The position numbers were made by a program, and so were the translations under genes. The notes under the pieces are model-generated. The model was not told where the DNA came from. It ran no database searches and saw only the letters and a program-made list of their open reading frames with translations. From Segatella salivae DSM 15606 (GTDB lineage: Bacteria; Bacteroidota; Bacteroidia; Bacteroidales; Bacteroidaceae), in NCBI RefSeq assembly GCF_000185845.1, contig NZ_GL629647.1:1494790-1550855 (forward strand): a DNA stretch of 56,066 nt. Reading direction: 5' to 3'. Positions 33,714 through 41,825 of the stretch are shown here, one piece after another. Numbering within the stretch: the stretch's first letter is position 1; each line of letters opens with the position of its first letter.

Positions 33714-33737
33714 TTGCTTTTAATTTAACCCTTATTT

Positions 33738-35189
33738 TTATGCTTTGAAAATCTCATGAAGCACTTCTTTATCGTCAAAATGATGTTTCACGCCCTTTAT
33801 TTCCTGGTAGTTCTCGTGGCCTTTTCCGGCAACCAGCACAACATCTCCCTTTTGAGCCATCATGCAAGCAGTGCGAATGGCTTCCTTACGGTCAACAATT
33901 GATATCACCTTTCGCATCTGTTGTTCATTCAATCCTGCAAGCATTTCATTGATAATCTCTTGTGGATCTTCGAATCGGGGATTATCACTTGTGATGATAA
34001 CCTTGTCACTTTGGCGCACCGCCTCTTGTGCCATAAGGGGTCGTTTGCCTTTATCACGGTTTCCACCAGCACCACATACGGTAATCACATGACCTTTTCC
34101 GTCGAGCACTTCGTGAATAGCATTGAGCACATTAGCCAGTGCATCAGGCGTATGTGCATAGTCAACAATAGCCGTAAAGCCTTCAGGTGAGTGGATAGGT
34201 TCAAGTCGTCCGCTGACACTATGAAGTGTGCTGAGCACTAAAAGGATATCTTCAGGCTTCTTACCTAACATGATTGCAGCACCATAAACAGCCAAAAGAT
34301 TGCTGACATTAAACTTACCAATAAACTGAACGCCTACTTCTCGGCCGTCAATCTCAAGATACATGCCTTCAAAATGGCATTCAAGAATACGTGCACGGAA
34401 GTCTGCCATCGAACGGATAGAATAGGTTTTAACGGTTGCTTTGGTATTCTGCACCATGATCATTCCATTCTTATCGTCGGCATTTGTTATGGCAAAAGCA
34501 TCCTTTGGCAAGCCATCAAAGAAAGCTTTCTTGGCATTTCGGTAGTTCTCAAATGTCTTATGATAATCCAAATGATCGCGAGTGAGATTGGTAAACAAGC
34601 CTCCTGCAAACTTCAAACCACCAATACGCTTCTGATGAATGGCATGACTTGAACACTCCATAAAGGCATATTCACATCCAGCTTCAACCATTTTAGCCAA
34701 TAACTCATTAAGTTCTATGGGATCAGGTGTCGTGTGATCGGCTGGTACTTCCACGTCATCTATATAGTTACATACCGTCGAAAGAAGTCCTACTTTGTAG
34801 CCAAACTTGCGGAACATATTATATAATAAGGTGGCAATAGTAGTCTTTCCATTGGTTCCTGTCACGCCAACTAACTTCAACTTATGCGATGGATTACCAT
34901 AGAATAAGGTAGCAACCTTGCCAACAGCATCCTCAGTTGACTCCACCTGTACATAGGTTACGTGGTCTGAAAGCTTTTCAGGCAGCTCCTCACAAAGTAC
35001 AGCGTCTGCGCCAAGCTCAATGGCCTTATCGATAAACTGATGTCCATCAACCTGCGTTCCCCTTATGGCAACGAAGAGATGTCCAGCCTTAATGCGGCGT
35101 GAATCAATATTAACACCCGTGATTTCTACATTATCATTTCCGACAATCTTTATCGGAGTGATGTTCTTGAGAACTTCGTTTAATTTCAT
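33738..35189 (-). CDS. murE: UDP-N-acetylmuramoyl-tripeptide synthetase (meso-DAP adding)
   Basis: Adds the third amino acid of the stem peptide. 483 residues. ATP loop GVTGTNGKTTIATLLYN (about residue 109) and the central TTPDP and CSSHAIHQKR blocks (about 153-190) fit MurE. The substrate motif DNPRFEDP (about 405) is the DNPR form that selects meso-diaminopimelate rather than lysine. It is preceded by ftsI with a 24-nt spacer. Confidence 0.96.
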   Translation of the reverse strand: MKLNEVLKNITPIKIVGNDNVEITGVNIDSRRIKAGHLFVAIRGTQVDGHQFIDKAIELGADAVLCEELPEKLSDHVTYVQVESTEDAVGKVATLFYGNPSHKLKLVGVTGTNGKTTIATLLYNMFRKFGYKVGLLSTVCNYIDDVEVPADHTTPDPIELNELLAKMVEAGCEYAFMECSSHAIHQKRIGGLKFAGGLFTNLTRDHLDYHKTFENYRNAKKAFFDGLPKDAFAITNADDKNGMIMVQNTKATVKTYSIRSMADFRARILECHFEGMYLEIDGREVGVQFIGKFNVSNLLAVYGAAIMLGKKPEDILLVLSTLHSVSGRLEPIHSPEGFTAIVDYAHTPDALANVLNAIHEVLDGKGHVITVCGAGGNRDKGKRPLMAQEAVRQSDKVIITSDNPRFEDPQEIINEMLAGLNEQQMRKVISIVDRKEAIRTACMMAQKGDVVLVAGKGHENYQEIKGVKHHFDDKEVLHEIFKA

Positions 35190-35213
35190 ATTGTATGTAT
35201 TTCAGTTTCTCTT

Positions 35214-37373
35214 TTAATCCAAAACAAGCGTGATACGCTCACCTTTCTTTATATAATGTCCTGGTTCTAAGCTCTGCTTAACAACCTTTCCTCGTCCCGA
35301 AACAATGGTCTTCACACCACGACGCTCTAATAAAAAGACTGCGTCTCGTGCTCCCATACCAACCACATTAGGGATATACTTTCCATTATTTATGGTCTCG
35401 CGTTCCAAGAGTATGGTCTTATTACCATTCTTTTTCTCTGCTTTTCCCCAGATAGGATTGCCATCTGCATAACTGCCGCTCCAGCTTTTATTTGTATTTA
35501 TGCCTAAATGTGTGAGCACATAGTCGGCAGCTAAGATGTTACCGGCTTTCACATCAGGAATCAATACCGATGAAGTGTCACGCGCATCTTTAACATCTAA
35601 CTTCAAGCTCTGTGCCATAATGCCTTCTGCAATGTTATGAAAGACAACACCACTCATGCCACCTCCACTTGCAGGAAGGCCTGATTTCTGAATACAAACA
35701 ATACAACTATAGCGGGGAGCATCGTCAGGAAAGTAACCCGCAAAGCTCAATAAATAGTTTGTTCCGCCATTCTTGTATCCTTGAGCACCTTTAGACATCT
35801 GGGCCGTTCCTGTCTTTCCTGCAACTCTAAACGATGGAGAGCCAGCCTTCTTACCAAGTCCTTGACTGACCACATGGTCGAGAATCGTTTGTATTTCACG
35901 TAAAGTTTTCTCCTTACATATATGTGCTCGCATCACCTCTGGAGGGAATTCCATGATGACTTCGCCATTCTTTACTACCTCTTTCACAAAGCGTGGACGC
36001 ATCATTTTGCCATTATTTGCAATCGCATTATAGAAGGTTAGCGTCGAGATTGGAGGCACTTGAGTCTCATATCCAATACTCATCCAAGGCAAAGCTGTAT
36101 GACTCCAGTTCACCCATTCACCTCTTTCATTCTTCTTAGGCATGCGAATTCGTGCCGGAGAAGCACCCACTAAAGGAATCCGAAGGTTATCCGCGAGGCC
36201 CGTACGGTATATTCCTCGTATGAACTTTTCAGGGTCATTACGATAATGATCATCAATAATTCTGCTCACACCTATATTCGAACTCACCATCAAAGTCTGT
36301 GGTAAAGTAAGCACACCATAGCCACCTCGTCTCCAGTTATGGTCTTTCATTTCACGTCCATACATAGGCCACACACCGGATCCCGTATTGACTTGATAGT
36401 TTGTATCAACCACTCCATCATCTAATGCCGTCATGATTGAGGCTGTTTTAAATACAGATCCCGGCTCAAGAAGGTCGCTTACAGCATGATTATGGATTTC
36501 TCTATACTCGCCATCTACACACTTTTCCATGTTGACTATAGCCTTAATATCTCCTGTTGCGACTTCCATTACTATAGCAACGCCTACGTTTCCATTTATC
36601 AATTTCAGTTCATCAATGACGGAACGCTCAGCTAAATCCTGCATGCCTACATCTATAGTTGTGACGATATCTGCACCATCTATTGGCGGAGTATCCATGA
36701 TATCAAGGAATCGATTGAGTACTTTTCGGCGATGAATGATTCCATTTGATCCTCTAAGTATAGAGTCGTAAGATAGTTCTAAGCCAAAGCGCGCCGTATC
36801 TTTCGCACCAAACATTGCCCCAATTGTACGTCCGGCCAAAGAACCATAACTACGTTTTCGCGCGTTATACTCCTCAACATGAAAGCCACTTTTGTTTTGA
36901 GAGAGGTTAAAAACAGGCAGTGCTTTCACCTCCGTATACGTGTTATAGTCTACACGTTTATTCCATATCGCCCAATGACGACTTTGCTTTTTCCGTCCCT
37001 CAGCAAGCTCTTGCTTGAATGCAGCAGCTGATTTCTCGGGAAAGATATGATTCAACCCCATACAGACAGAATCGATTTTAACATCCCAAAGCGAATCACT
37101 CTTGGCGTCATGCAAGGCCTTAAAGTCCATGAACAGCTTGAATTCAGGTAATGAACTCGCCATTAATTGTCCATCACAACTTAAGATATTGCCTCGCATC
37201 GGCTTTACACTGACACTATCTCTCTTTACTCTATCTGCCACCTTCATCCAGTAATCACGCTTCGCAGTCATTAAGAACAACATCTTACCTACGACTAACA
37301 CAGCAATCACCGTCATCAAAATGGCGATGGCACTGTATCTCGGCATTACTTTGTTACTATCAAACTTACTCAT
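35214..37373 (-). CDS. ftsI: Septal transpeptidase FtsI (PBP3) with PASTA domains
   Basis: Class B penicillin-binding protein of 719 residues that cross-links septal peptidoglycan. One N-terminal membrane helix (about 14-34). The transpeptidase has SVFK as the active-site SxxK (about residue 307), SSN (about 365) and KTG in AGKTGTAQ (about 520). Two C-terminal PASTA-like modules follow (about 600-650 and 660-719), the last ending in KKGERITLVLD. Start codon overlaps the ftsL-like stop by 4 bp. PASTA domains are absent in enterobacterial FtsI but common here. Confidence 0.94.
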   Translation of the reverse strand: MSKFDSNKVMPRYSAIAILMTVIAVLVVGKMLFLMTAKRDYWMKVADRVKRDSVSVKPMRGNILSCDGQLMASSLPEFKLFMDFKALHDAKSDSLWDVKIDSVCMGLNHIFPEKSAAAFKQELAEGRKKQSRHWAIWNKRVDYNTYTEVKALPVFNLSQNKSGFHVEEYNARKRSYGSLAGRTIGAMFGAKDTARFGLELSYDSILRGSNGIIHRRKVLNRFLDIMDTPPIDGADIVTTIDVGMQDLAERSVIDELKLINGNVGVAIVMEVATGDIKAIVNMEKCVDGEYREIHNHAVSDLLEPGSVFKTASIMTALDDGVVDTNYQVNTGSGVWPMYGREMKDHNWRRGGYGVLTLPQTLMVSSNIGVSRIIDDHYRNDPEKFIRGIYRTGLADNLRIPLVGASPARIRMPKKNERGEWVNWSHTALPWMSIGYETQVPPISTLTFYNAIANNGKMMRPRFVKEVVKNGEVIMEFPPEVMRAHICKEKTLREIQTILDHVVSQGLGKKAGSPSFRVAGKTGTAQMSKGAQGYKNGGTNYLLSFAGYFPDDAPRYSCIVCIQKSGLPASGGGMSGVVFHNIAEGIMAQSLKLDVKDARDTSSVLIPDVKAGNILAADYVLTHLGINTNKSWSGSYADGNPIWGKAEKKNGNKTILLERETINNGKYIPNVVGMGARDAVFLLERRGVKTIVSGRGKVVKQSLEPGHYIKKGERITLVLD

Positions 37374-37900
37374 TCTTCGGGTACATTTATAATATAAGGT
37401 GGCTGACTTGCTATCTTCAACACACTGTCTTTATTGTTCTTCAACAGCTCGAGCACGTGGCTTTCCCTACTCTTTTCCGTCAACGAACTACTACTTGATA
37501 GTGCTTTATATCGGGCATCTTGCAATTCATCTTGTAGCTTATCAATCTCTATAAGGTCGTTCTGCACACTATAACGATTAGCAATATACACTATCAAGAA
37601 ACCCGTAATAAGCAGAAACACACCTATCTGATGACGTATTGTCTGTGTGGTTAGCACGTCACCACCAAGGATTTTCTTCAACGTGAAATGCGAAGCAAAC
37701 GGCGATTCATCTTCTGTGGCCTGCTTTTCTATCACTTCTTTCAGCGTAGGACCTTCGCCATCAACCGAAGTTGTGACCTCACTTTTTACAGCTTCCGATT
37801 CTTTCTTCGTGCTATTCTCTTGGTCTCTTTCCTTTTCCTTCGCTGTATTTGACACTTCAGCCGTTTCGTTTTTCAGCTTATTTAGTCTTTCGTCATTCAT
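37370..37900 (-). CDS. ftsL: FtsL-like divisome protein
   Basis: 176 residues, recognised by position between rsmH and ftsI and by topology. A long charged cytoplasmic N-terminus (about 1-88, rich in E, K, S) precedes one membrane helix (IGVFLLITGFLIVYIANRYS, about 92-111) and a periplasmic leucine-zipper-like coil (LIEIDKLQDELQDARYKAL). The cytoplasmic part is far longer than in E. coli FtsL. It overlaps rsmH by 8 bp and ftsI by 4 bp, so translation is probably coupled. Sequence similarity to known FtsL is low, as usual for this protein. Confidence 0.8.
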   Translation of the reverse strand: MNDERLNKLKNETAEVSNTAKEKERDQENSTKKESEAVKSEVTTSVDGEGPTLKEVIEKQATEDESPFASHFTLKKILGGDVLTTQTIRHQIGVFLLITGFLIVYIANRYSVQNDLIEIDKLQDELQDARYKALSSSSSLTEKSRESHVLELLKNNKDSVLKIASQPPYIINVPEE

Positions 37901-38843
37901 TCTTTTCTGCTATTCTTAGTTTCGCACTGCGGCTTCTGGGATTCTCCTGTTGCTCATTTTCAGAAGGCACTATCACTTTATTGTTTATGAGAGTGAAAGG
38001 AGTCTCAATCCTTCCATAAAAGTCTTGTATCCTTTTTCCTTCCACATTACCAGTCTTCATTATGTTTTTTACAATGCGATCTTCAAGTGAATGATAGGTA
38101 ATCACACTCAATCTACCTCCTGGCTTCAGCAGTTCTGTTGCAGACTTTAGCATCTCTTTCAGTGCATCCATCTCATGATTGACTTCTATTCTCAAGGCTT
38201 GAAACACCTTTGCCAAGTCTTTTTTCTCACGTTCTCTCTTGAATATTGGCTCCAATATTCCAAGTAAATCTTGTGTCGTTGCTATGTGTTGCTGCGACCG
38301 AGCCTTTACAACAGCGGCTGCAAGGCGCCGAGATTGTTTTATTTCTCCATAGAGATAGAATAGATTTGCAAGTGCTTCTTCGTCATAATCATTCACGATA
38401 TCAGCCGCCGTTTTGCCTGCTCTCTTATTCATACGCATATCTAATTGCGCATCAAAACGAAAAGAAAAACCACGACTTTCGTCGTCAAAATGATGACTCG
38501 AAACCCCCAAGTCAGCCAGCAATCCATCAATACTCTCAACGCCATAATAGCGCATCCAGTTTTTCAAATAACGGAAATTGCTACGCACAAACGTAAATCT
38601 TGAATCATCAACAAACCTTCGTTCTGCACCAACTTCACTACGCATCACATTCTGTTCTGCGTCAGCATCTTGATCAAAACTATACAAATGAGCCTGTTCA
38701 TCCAGCCGAGACAAGATCTCACTACTATGCCCGCCACCACCAAAAGTGACGTCAACATAGACACCCCCAGACTGAATATTCAGTCCATCAACACTCTCTT
38801 TCAAGAGCACAGGCACGTGATAGGTCTCTGCTTTTTTTATCAT
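37893..38843 (-). CDS. rsmH: 16S rRNA m4C1402 methyltransferase RsmH
   Basis: SAM-dependent methyltransferase that modifies C1402 of 16S rRNA. 316 residues from the ATG at 38843; the in-frame TTG at 38849 is less likely. The SAM motif VDVTFGGGGHSSEIL lies near residue 31, and GLLADLGVSSHHFDDESRGF near 102 is a family hallmark; SVITYHSLEDRIVKN is near 245. It follows mraZ in the classic dcw order. Confidence 0.95.
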   Translation of the reverse strand: MIKKAETYHVPVLLKESVDGLNIQSGGVYVDVTFGGGGHSSEILSRLDEQAHLYSFDQDADAEQNVMRSEVGAERRFVDDSRFTFVRSNFRYLKNWMRYYGVESIDGLLADLGVSSHHFDDESRGFSFRFDAQLDMRMNKRAGKTAADIVNDYDEEALANLFYLYGEIKQSRRLAAAVVKARSQQHIATTQDLLGILEPIFKREREKKDLAKVFQALRIEVNHEMDALKEMLKSATELLKPGGRLSVITYHSLEDRIVKNIMKTGNVEGKRIQDFYGRIETPFTLINNKVIVPSENEQQENPRSRSAKLRIAEKNE

Positions 38844-38885
38844 AACCAAGATGTTTTGTGCTTACGCACTATCTATTTTCGTTTA

Positions 38886-39341
38886 TTACTTTTCTTCTTT
38901 CAATTCCATCAGTGACTGCAAAGCACTGCCAAAATTTTGTGGATTAACGAAAGGAGTCTCGCTGTTATCCTTACTCCATATCTCAATCGTATCGTCGACA
39001 CCAATGAATTTCAATTCTTGTTCTATACCAGCAAACTTCAAATAGCGCTTAGGAATTAAGAAACGACCATTGCCATCAAGCGAAATCACTTCGGCATCCG
39101 ACACAAACTGGCGAAAGATTTGCCATTGTTCTTTATCCCACCGGTTTAGCCGTTGCCTCAGAATATCAAGTTGTTCATTCCACACACGCTCAGGATAGAG
39201 CACCAAACAAGACTCAAATACATCCTTGCGAAGCACAAGATTATCCTCGCCTGAAGCTTGAAGCACCTTGCGAAATATGGCCGGAAGGAAAGCTCTTCCT
39301 TTGGCATCGGCCTTAGCTTCTATGTTACCTAAAAAGCGCAT
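38886..39341 (-). CDS. mraZ: Transcriptional regulator MraZ
   Basis: AbrB-like protein of 151 residues that in other bacteria binds repeats in its own promoter and regulates the dcw genes. Two SpoVT/AbrB-like halves are visible: the N-terminal GNIEAKADAKGRAFLPAIFR (about residues 5-24) and the second VISLDGNGRFLIPKRYLKFA (about 90-109), each with the DxxGR signature. It is the first gene of the cluster, with a TAnnTTTG promoter upstream. Confidence 0.93.
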   Translation of the reverse strand: MRFLGNIEAKADAKGRAFLPAIFRKVLQASGEDNLVLRKDVFESCLVLYPERVWNEQLDILRQRLNRWDKEQWQIFRQFVSDAEVISLDGNGRFLIPKRYLKFAGIEQELKFIGVDDTIEIWSKDNSETPFVNPQNFGSALQSLMELKEEK

Positions 39342-39369
39342 GCGTACCTAAATATAGGGTATCCGGGGT

Positions 39370-39377
39370 CAAAGATA
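39370..39377 (-). promoter_or_regulatory. mraZ/dcw promoter -7 element
   Basis: TATCTTTG on the minus strand, 29 nt upstream of the mraZ ATG. No clear -33 box at 19-20 nt. This is the best candidate for the main dcw promoter. Confidence 0.55.
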
Positions 39378-39567
39378 CATAAAATTCTCCACACTTCCCC
39401 ACTTTTCTCCACTTATTTTAGTTTTCTTCTCAAATGTAACAACATCTTCACAGATGTTTAACATCATCCTCCATCGCATTTAATTACAAAATGAAAGAAA
39501 ATCAATCATCAAACGGGAAAAATGAATATTTTTGGTTGAAAAAGTAACTTTTTAGAAAAACTTATGT

Positions 39568-39576
39568 TATTTTTGC
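39568..39576 (+). promoter_or_regulatory. glsA-like gene promoter -7 element
   Basis: TATTTTTGC fits TAnnTTTG, 23 nt before the ATG at 39599. TTTGGTTG lies further upstream (39531-39538) but the spacer is too long. Confidence 0.5.
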
Positions 39577-39598
39577 ATGATGTTAGTAGGAAACGAGG

Positions 39599-40444
39599 AT
39601 GAAAGAAAGTGTAGAGAAGACCATAGACATCAAAAGAATTCTTAAAGACAAGATGGGTAGTAAGGCACGCTTTGTGCCTTGTTTTCTTGTTGCTTGGCTG
39701 AAAAAGATTATTCACGAAGATGAAGTTAATCGCTTTCTTTGGGAGAATCGCAACCTAAAAGGCACTGAATGGCTTACTGCTTGCGTGCAATATCTCGACA
39801 TGACGCTTGACATTGTAGGAGCTGAAAACCTACCCGATAAGAACGATGGAAAGCTATATACCTTCGTCTCTAATCACCCATTAGGAGGTCAAGACGGCGT
39901 TTCATTAGGCTCAATCATCGGTCGCCACTATGATGGTAAGTTCAGATATCTGGTTAATGACCTATTATTGAACCTTCCAGGACTAAAGCCTGTCAGCATA
40001 GGAATCAACAAAACAGGCAAGCAAAGCCGTGACTTTCCACGCATGGTAGAGGCAGGTTTCAACAGCGATAACCACTTATTGATGTTTCCTGCAGGGTTAA
40101 ATAGCCGTAGAATCAATGGAGAAATCCACGATCTTCCATGGAAAAAGACGTTCATAACCAAAAGCGTTGAGACCCACAGAGACGTGGTTCCTATCCACTT
40201 TAGCGGTCAAAACTCAAAACGATTCTACCGCATTGCCAAGTTCAGTGACCGCTATTTACCCTTCAATTTAGCCATGCTTTTCCTCGTGGATGAGATGTAT
40301 CGGAATGTTGGAAAGACGTTTCGCATCACCATTGGTAAACCTATTCCATGGCAGACTTTCAATAAAACGAAAACACCGATGGAATGGGCTAATTTCGTAG
40401 AAGAACGCGTTTATGCACTTTCATCGAATGACAATAAAGAATAA
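39599..40444 (+). CDS. Lysophospholipid acyltransferase-like protein (GlsA-like)
   Basis: PlsC-like O-acyltransferase of 281 residues. The motif FVSNHPLGGQDGVSLG (about residue 83) is a variant of the HX4D acyltransferase box, here NHPLGGQD, and LMFPAGLNSRR (about 160) is the second block. In Bacteroides thetaiotaomicron such a gene beside a GNAT-type N-acyltransferase makes glycine lipids (GlsA with GlsB); the gene order here differs from what I recall, but the pairing is the same. It starts divergently from mraZ. Confidence 0.8.
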   Translation: MKESVEKTIDIKRILKDKMGSKARFVPCFLVAWLKKIIHEDEVNRFLWENRNLKGTEWLTACVQYLDMTLDIVGAENLPDKNDGKLYTFVSNHPLGGQDGVSLGSIIGRHYDGKFRYLVNDLLLNLPGLKPVSIGINKTGKQSRDFPRMVEAGFNSDNHLLMFPAGLNSRRINGEIHDLPWKKTFITKSVETHRDVVPIHFSGQNSKRFYRIAKFSDRYLPFNLAMLFLVDEMYRNVGKTFRITIGKPIPWQTFNKTKTPMEWANFVEERVYALSSNDNKE

Positions 40445-40469
40445 CGATCCTAATAAGAGAAGATAAGAA

Positions 40470-41474
40470 ATGGAAGAAGAGATTATCCAACCCATTGACC
40501 GAGCTCTCCTAAAGCGTGAACTCACTCTTGAACGACAGCTTCGTATGACCAACAAAAGCAACAATGAGATTTATGTTGTGACGTCACACGAGGCACCAAA
40601 TGTCATGAAAGAGATAGGCAGACTGCGTGAGATTGCGTTCCGAAGTGCAGGAGGAGGCACTGGAAAAGCTATGGATATCGATGAATTCGACACGATGGAT
40701 AACTGTTGCAAACAACTCATTGTGTGGAACCCCGAGGCTGAAGAAATCATCGGAGGATATCGTTATCTCTTCGGATCGGATTGGAAAATAGACGACAAAG
40801 GGCAACCCATTCTTGCCACAAGTCACATGTTCCATTTCTCCGAAAAGTTCATGAAAGAGTATGCTCCCTATACCGTTGAATTAGGAAGAAGCTTTGTTTC
40901 TCTCGAATATCAAAATGCTCGAACTAATAGTAAGAGTATCTTTGCACTCGACAATCTATGGGATGGACTCGGAGCGCTTACCGTAATAAACCCTAATTGC
41001 AAATATTTCTTTGGCAAAATGACGATGTATCCGTCATATATTCGTAAGGGAAGAGACATGATTCTCTATTTCTTGAAGAAGCATTTTGACGACAAAGAAC
41101 ATCTCATTATGCCGATAAAACCGCTGAAAATTGAAACTCCTGAGCAAGAGTTATCAGCCTTATTCTGCAAAGACAACTTTAAGGAAGACTACCGAATCCT
41201 AAATAAACATATACGTGAATTCGGTTATAACATACCGCCGTTGATTAATGCTTACATGGGCCTTAGCCCTACAATGAAACTCTTTGGCACTGCCATCAAC
41301 TACGGATTTGGCGAAGTTGAGGAGACCGGTATCCTCATTGCTGTCGACGAAATCCTTGAAGATAAACGCGTTCGCCACATTGATAGCTATGTCAAAGAGC
41401 ATCCAGAGGCAATGCATATCACAAGCGGTGCAAACCAAGTGATTTATAAAAATCAGTGTAATAACATTTGGTAA
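40470..41474 (+). CDS. GNAT-type N-acyltransferase (GlsB/OlsB-like)
   Basis: 334 residues of the hemolysin-like acyltransferase family (Acetyltransf_5), related to OlsB. Motifs: RLREIAFRSAGGGTGKAMDI (about residue 50), DEFDTMDNCCKQLIVWNPEA (about 70) and VELGRSFVSLEYQ (about 136), which form the acyl-ACP-binding core. It lies 25 nt after the GlsA-like gene. Together the two could make N- then O-acylated glycine lipids of the membrane; this is based on known Bacteroides pairs, not on a test. Its last codons form one arm of an inverted repeat. Confidence 0.82.
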   Translation: MEEEIIQPIDRALLKRELTLERQLRMTNKSNNEIYVVTSHEAPNVMKEIGRLREIAFRSAGGGTGKAMDIDEFDTMDNCCKQLIVWNPEAEEIIGGYRYLFGSDWKIDDKGQPILATSHMFHFSEKFMKEYAPYTVELGRSFVSLEYQNARTNSKSIFALDNLWDGLGALTVINPNCKYFFGKMTMYPSYIRKGRDMILYFLKKHFDDKEHLIMPIKPLKIETPEQELSALFCKDNFKEDYRILNKHIREFGYNIPPLINAYMGLSPTMKLFGTAINYGFGEVEETGILIAVDEILEDKRVRHIDSYVKEHPEAMHITSGANQVIYKNQCNNIW

Positions 41475-41730
41475 GCTAAAACCTCTCTAATTTTAGTAAT
41501 AGACATTTGGTTGGTCATTCCATAGAGAACGATTACTTATACGGAAACTACCTTGAAATTGCCAACCATAATCCTTGCAAAGATACATCTAAAATCACGC
41601 CGATACCCTCTCTCTTTTTAACATTTGGACCATTGCAGAAGATACGATTTTAATTCATGGGTTTTCAAATGTTACAAAGCTAATAAATAAAAGGATTCCG
41701 AGAGGGTTCAGCTTACAAAATGTCTATTAC
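41458..41730. repeat. Long imperfect inverted repeat flanking a 212-nt spacer
   Basis: Arm 1 (41458-41487) starts inside the last codons of the GlsB-like gene (GTAATAACATTTGG...ACCTCTC); arm 2 (41700-41730) is its near-complement (GAGAGGGTTCAGCTT...TCTATTAC). About 26 of 31 positions match. The inner word GTAATAGACATTT also occurs at 41496-41508 and is exactly complementary to 41718-41730. This covers most of the 351-nt stretch between the GlsB-like and the beta-hexosaminidase genes. It could be a bidirectional terminator or ends of a decayed mobile element; no transposase or target duplication is seen. Confidence 0.6.
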
Positions 41731-41825
41731 ATCGAGAATTTGAGTCTCGAAGCAGTTGAAATTACACTACCATTTTTTCCATTACAACAAAGCTTTGGAA
41801 AACTTCGTATTACTTGTCATCTGGA

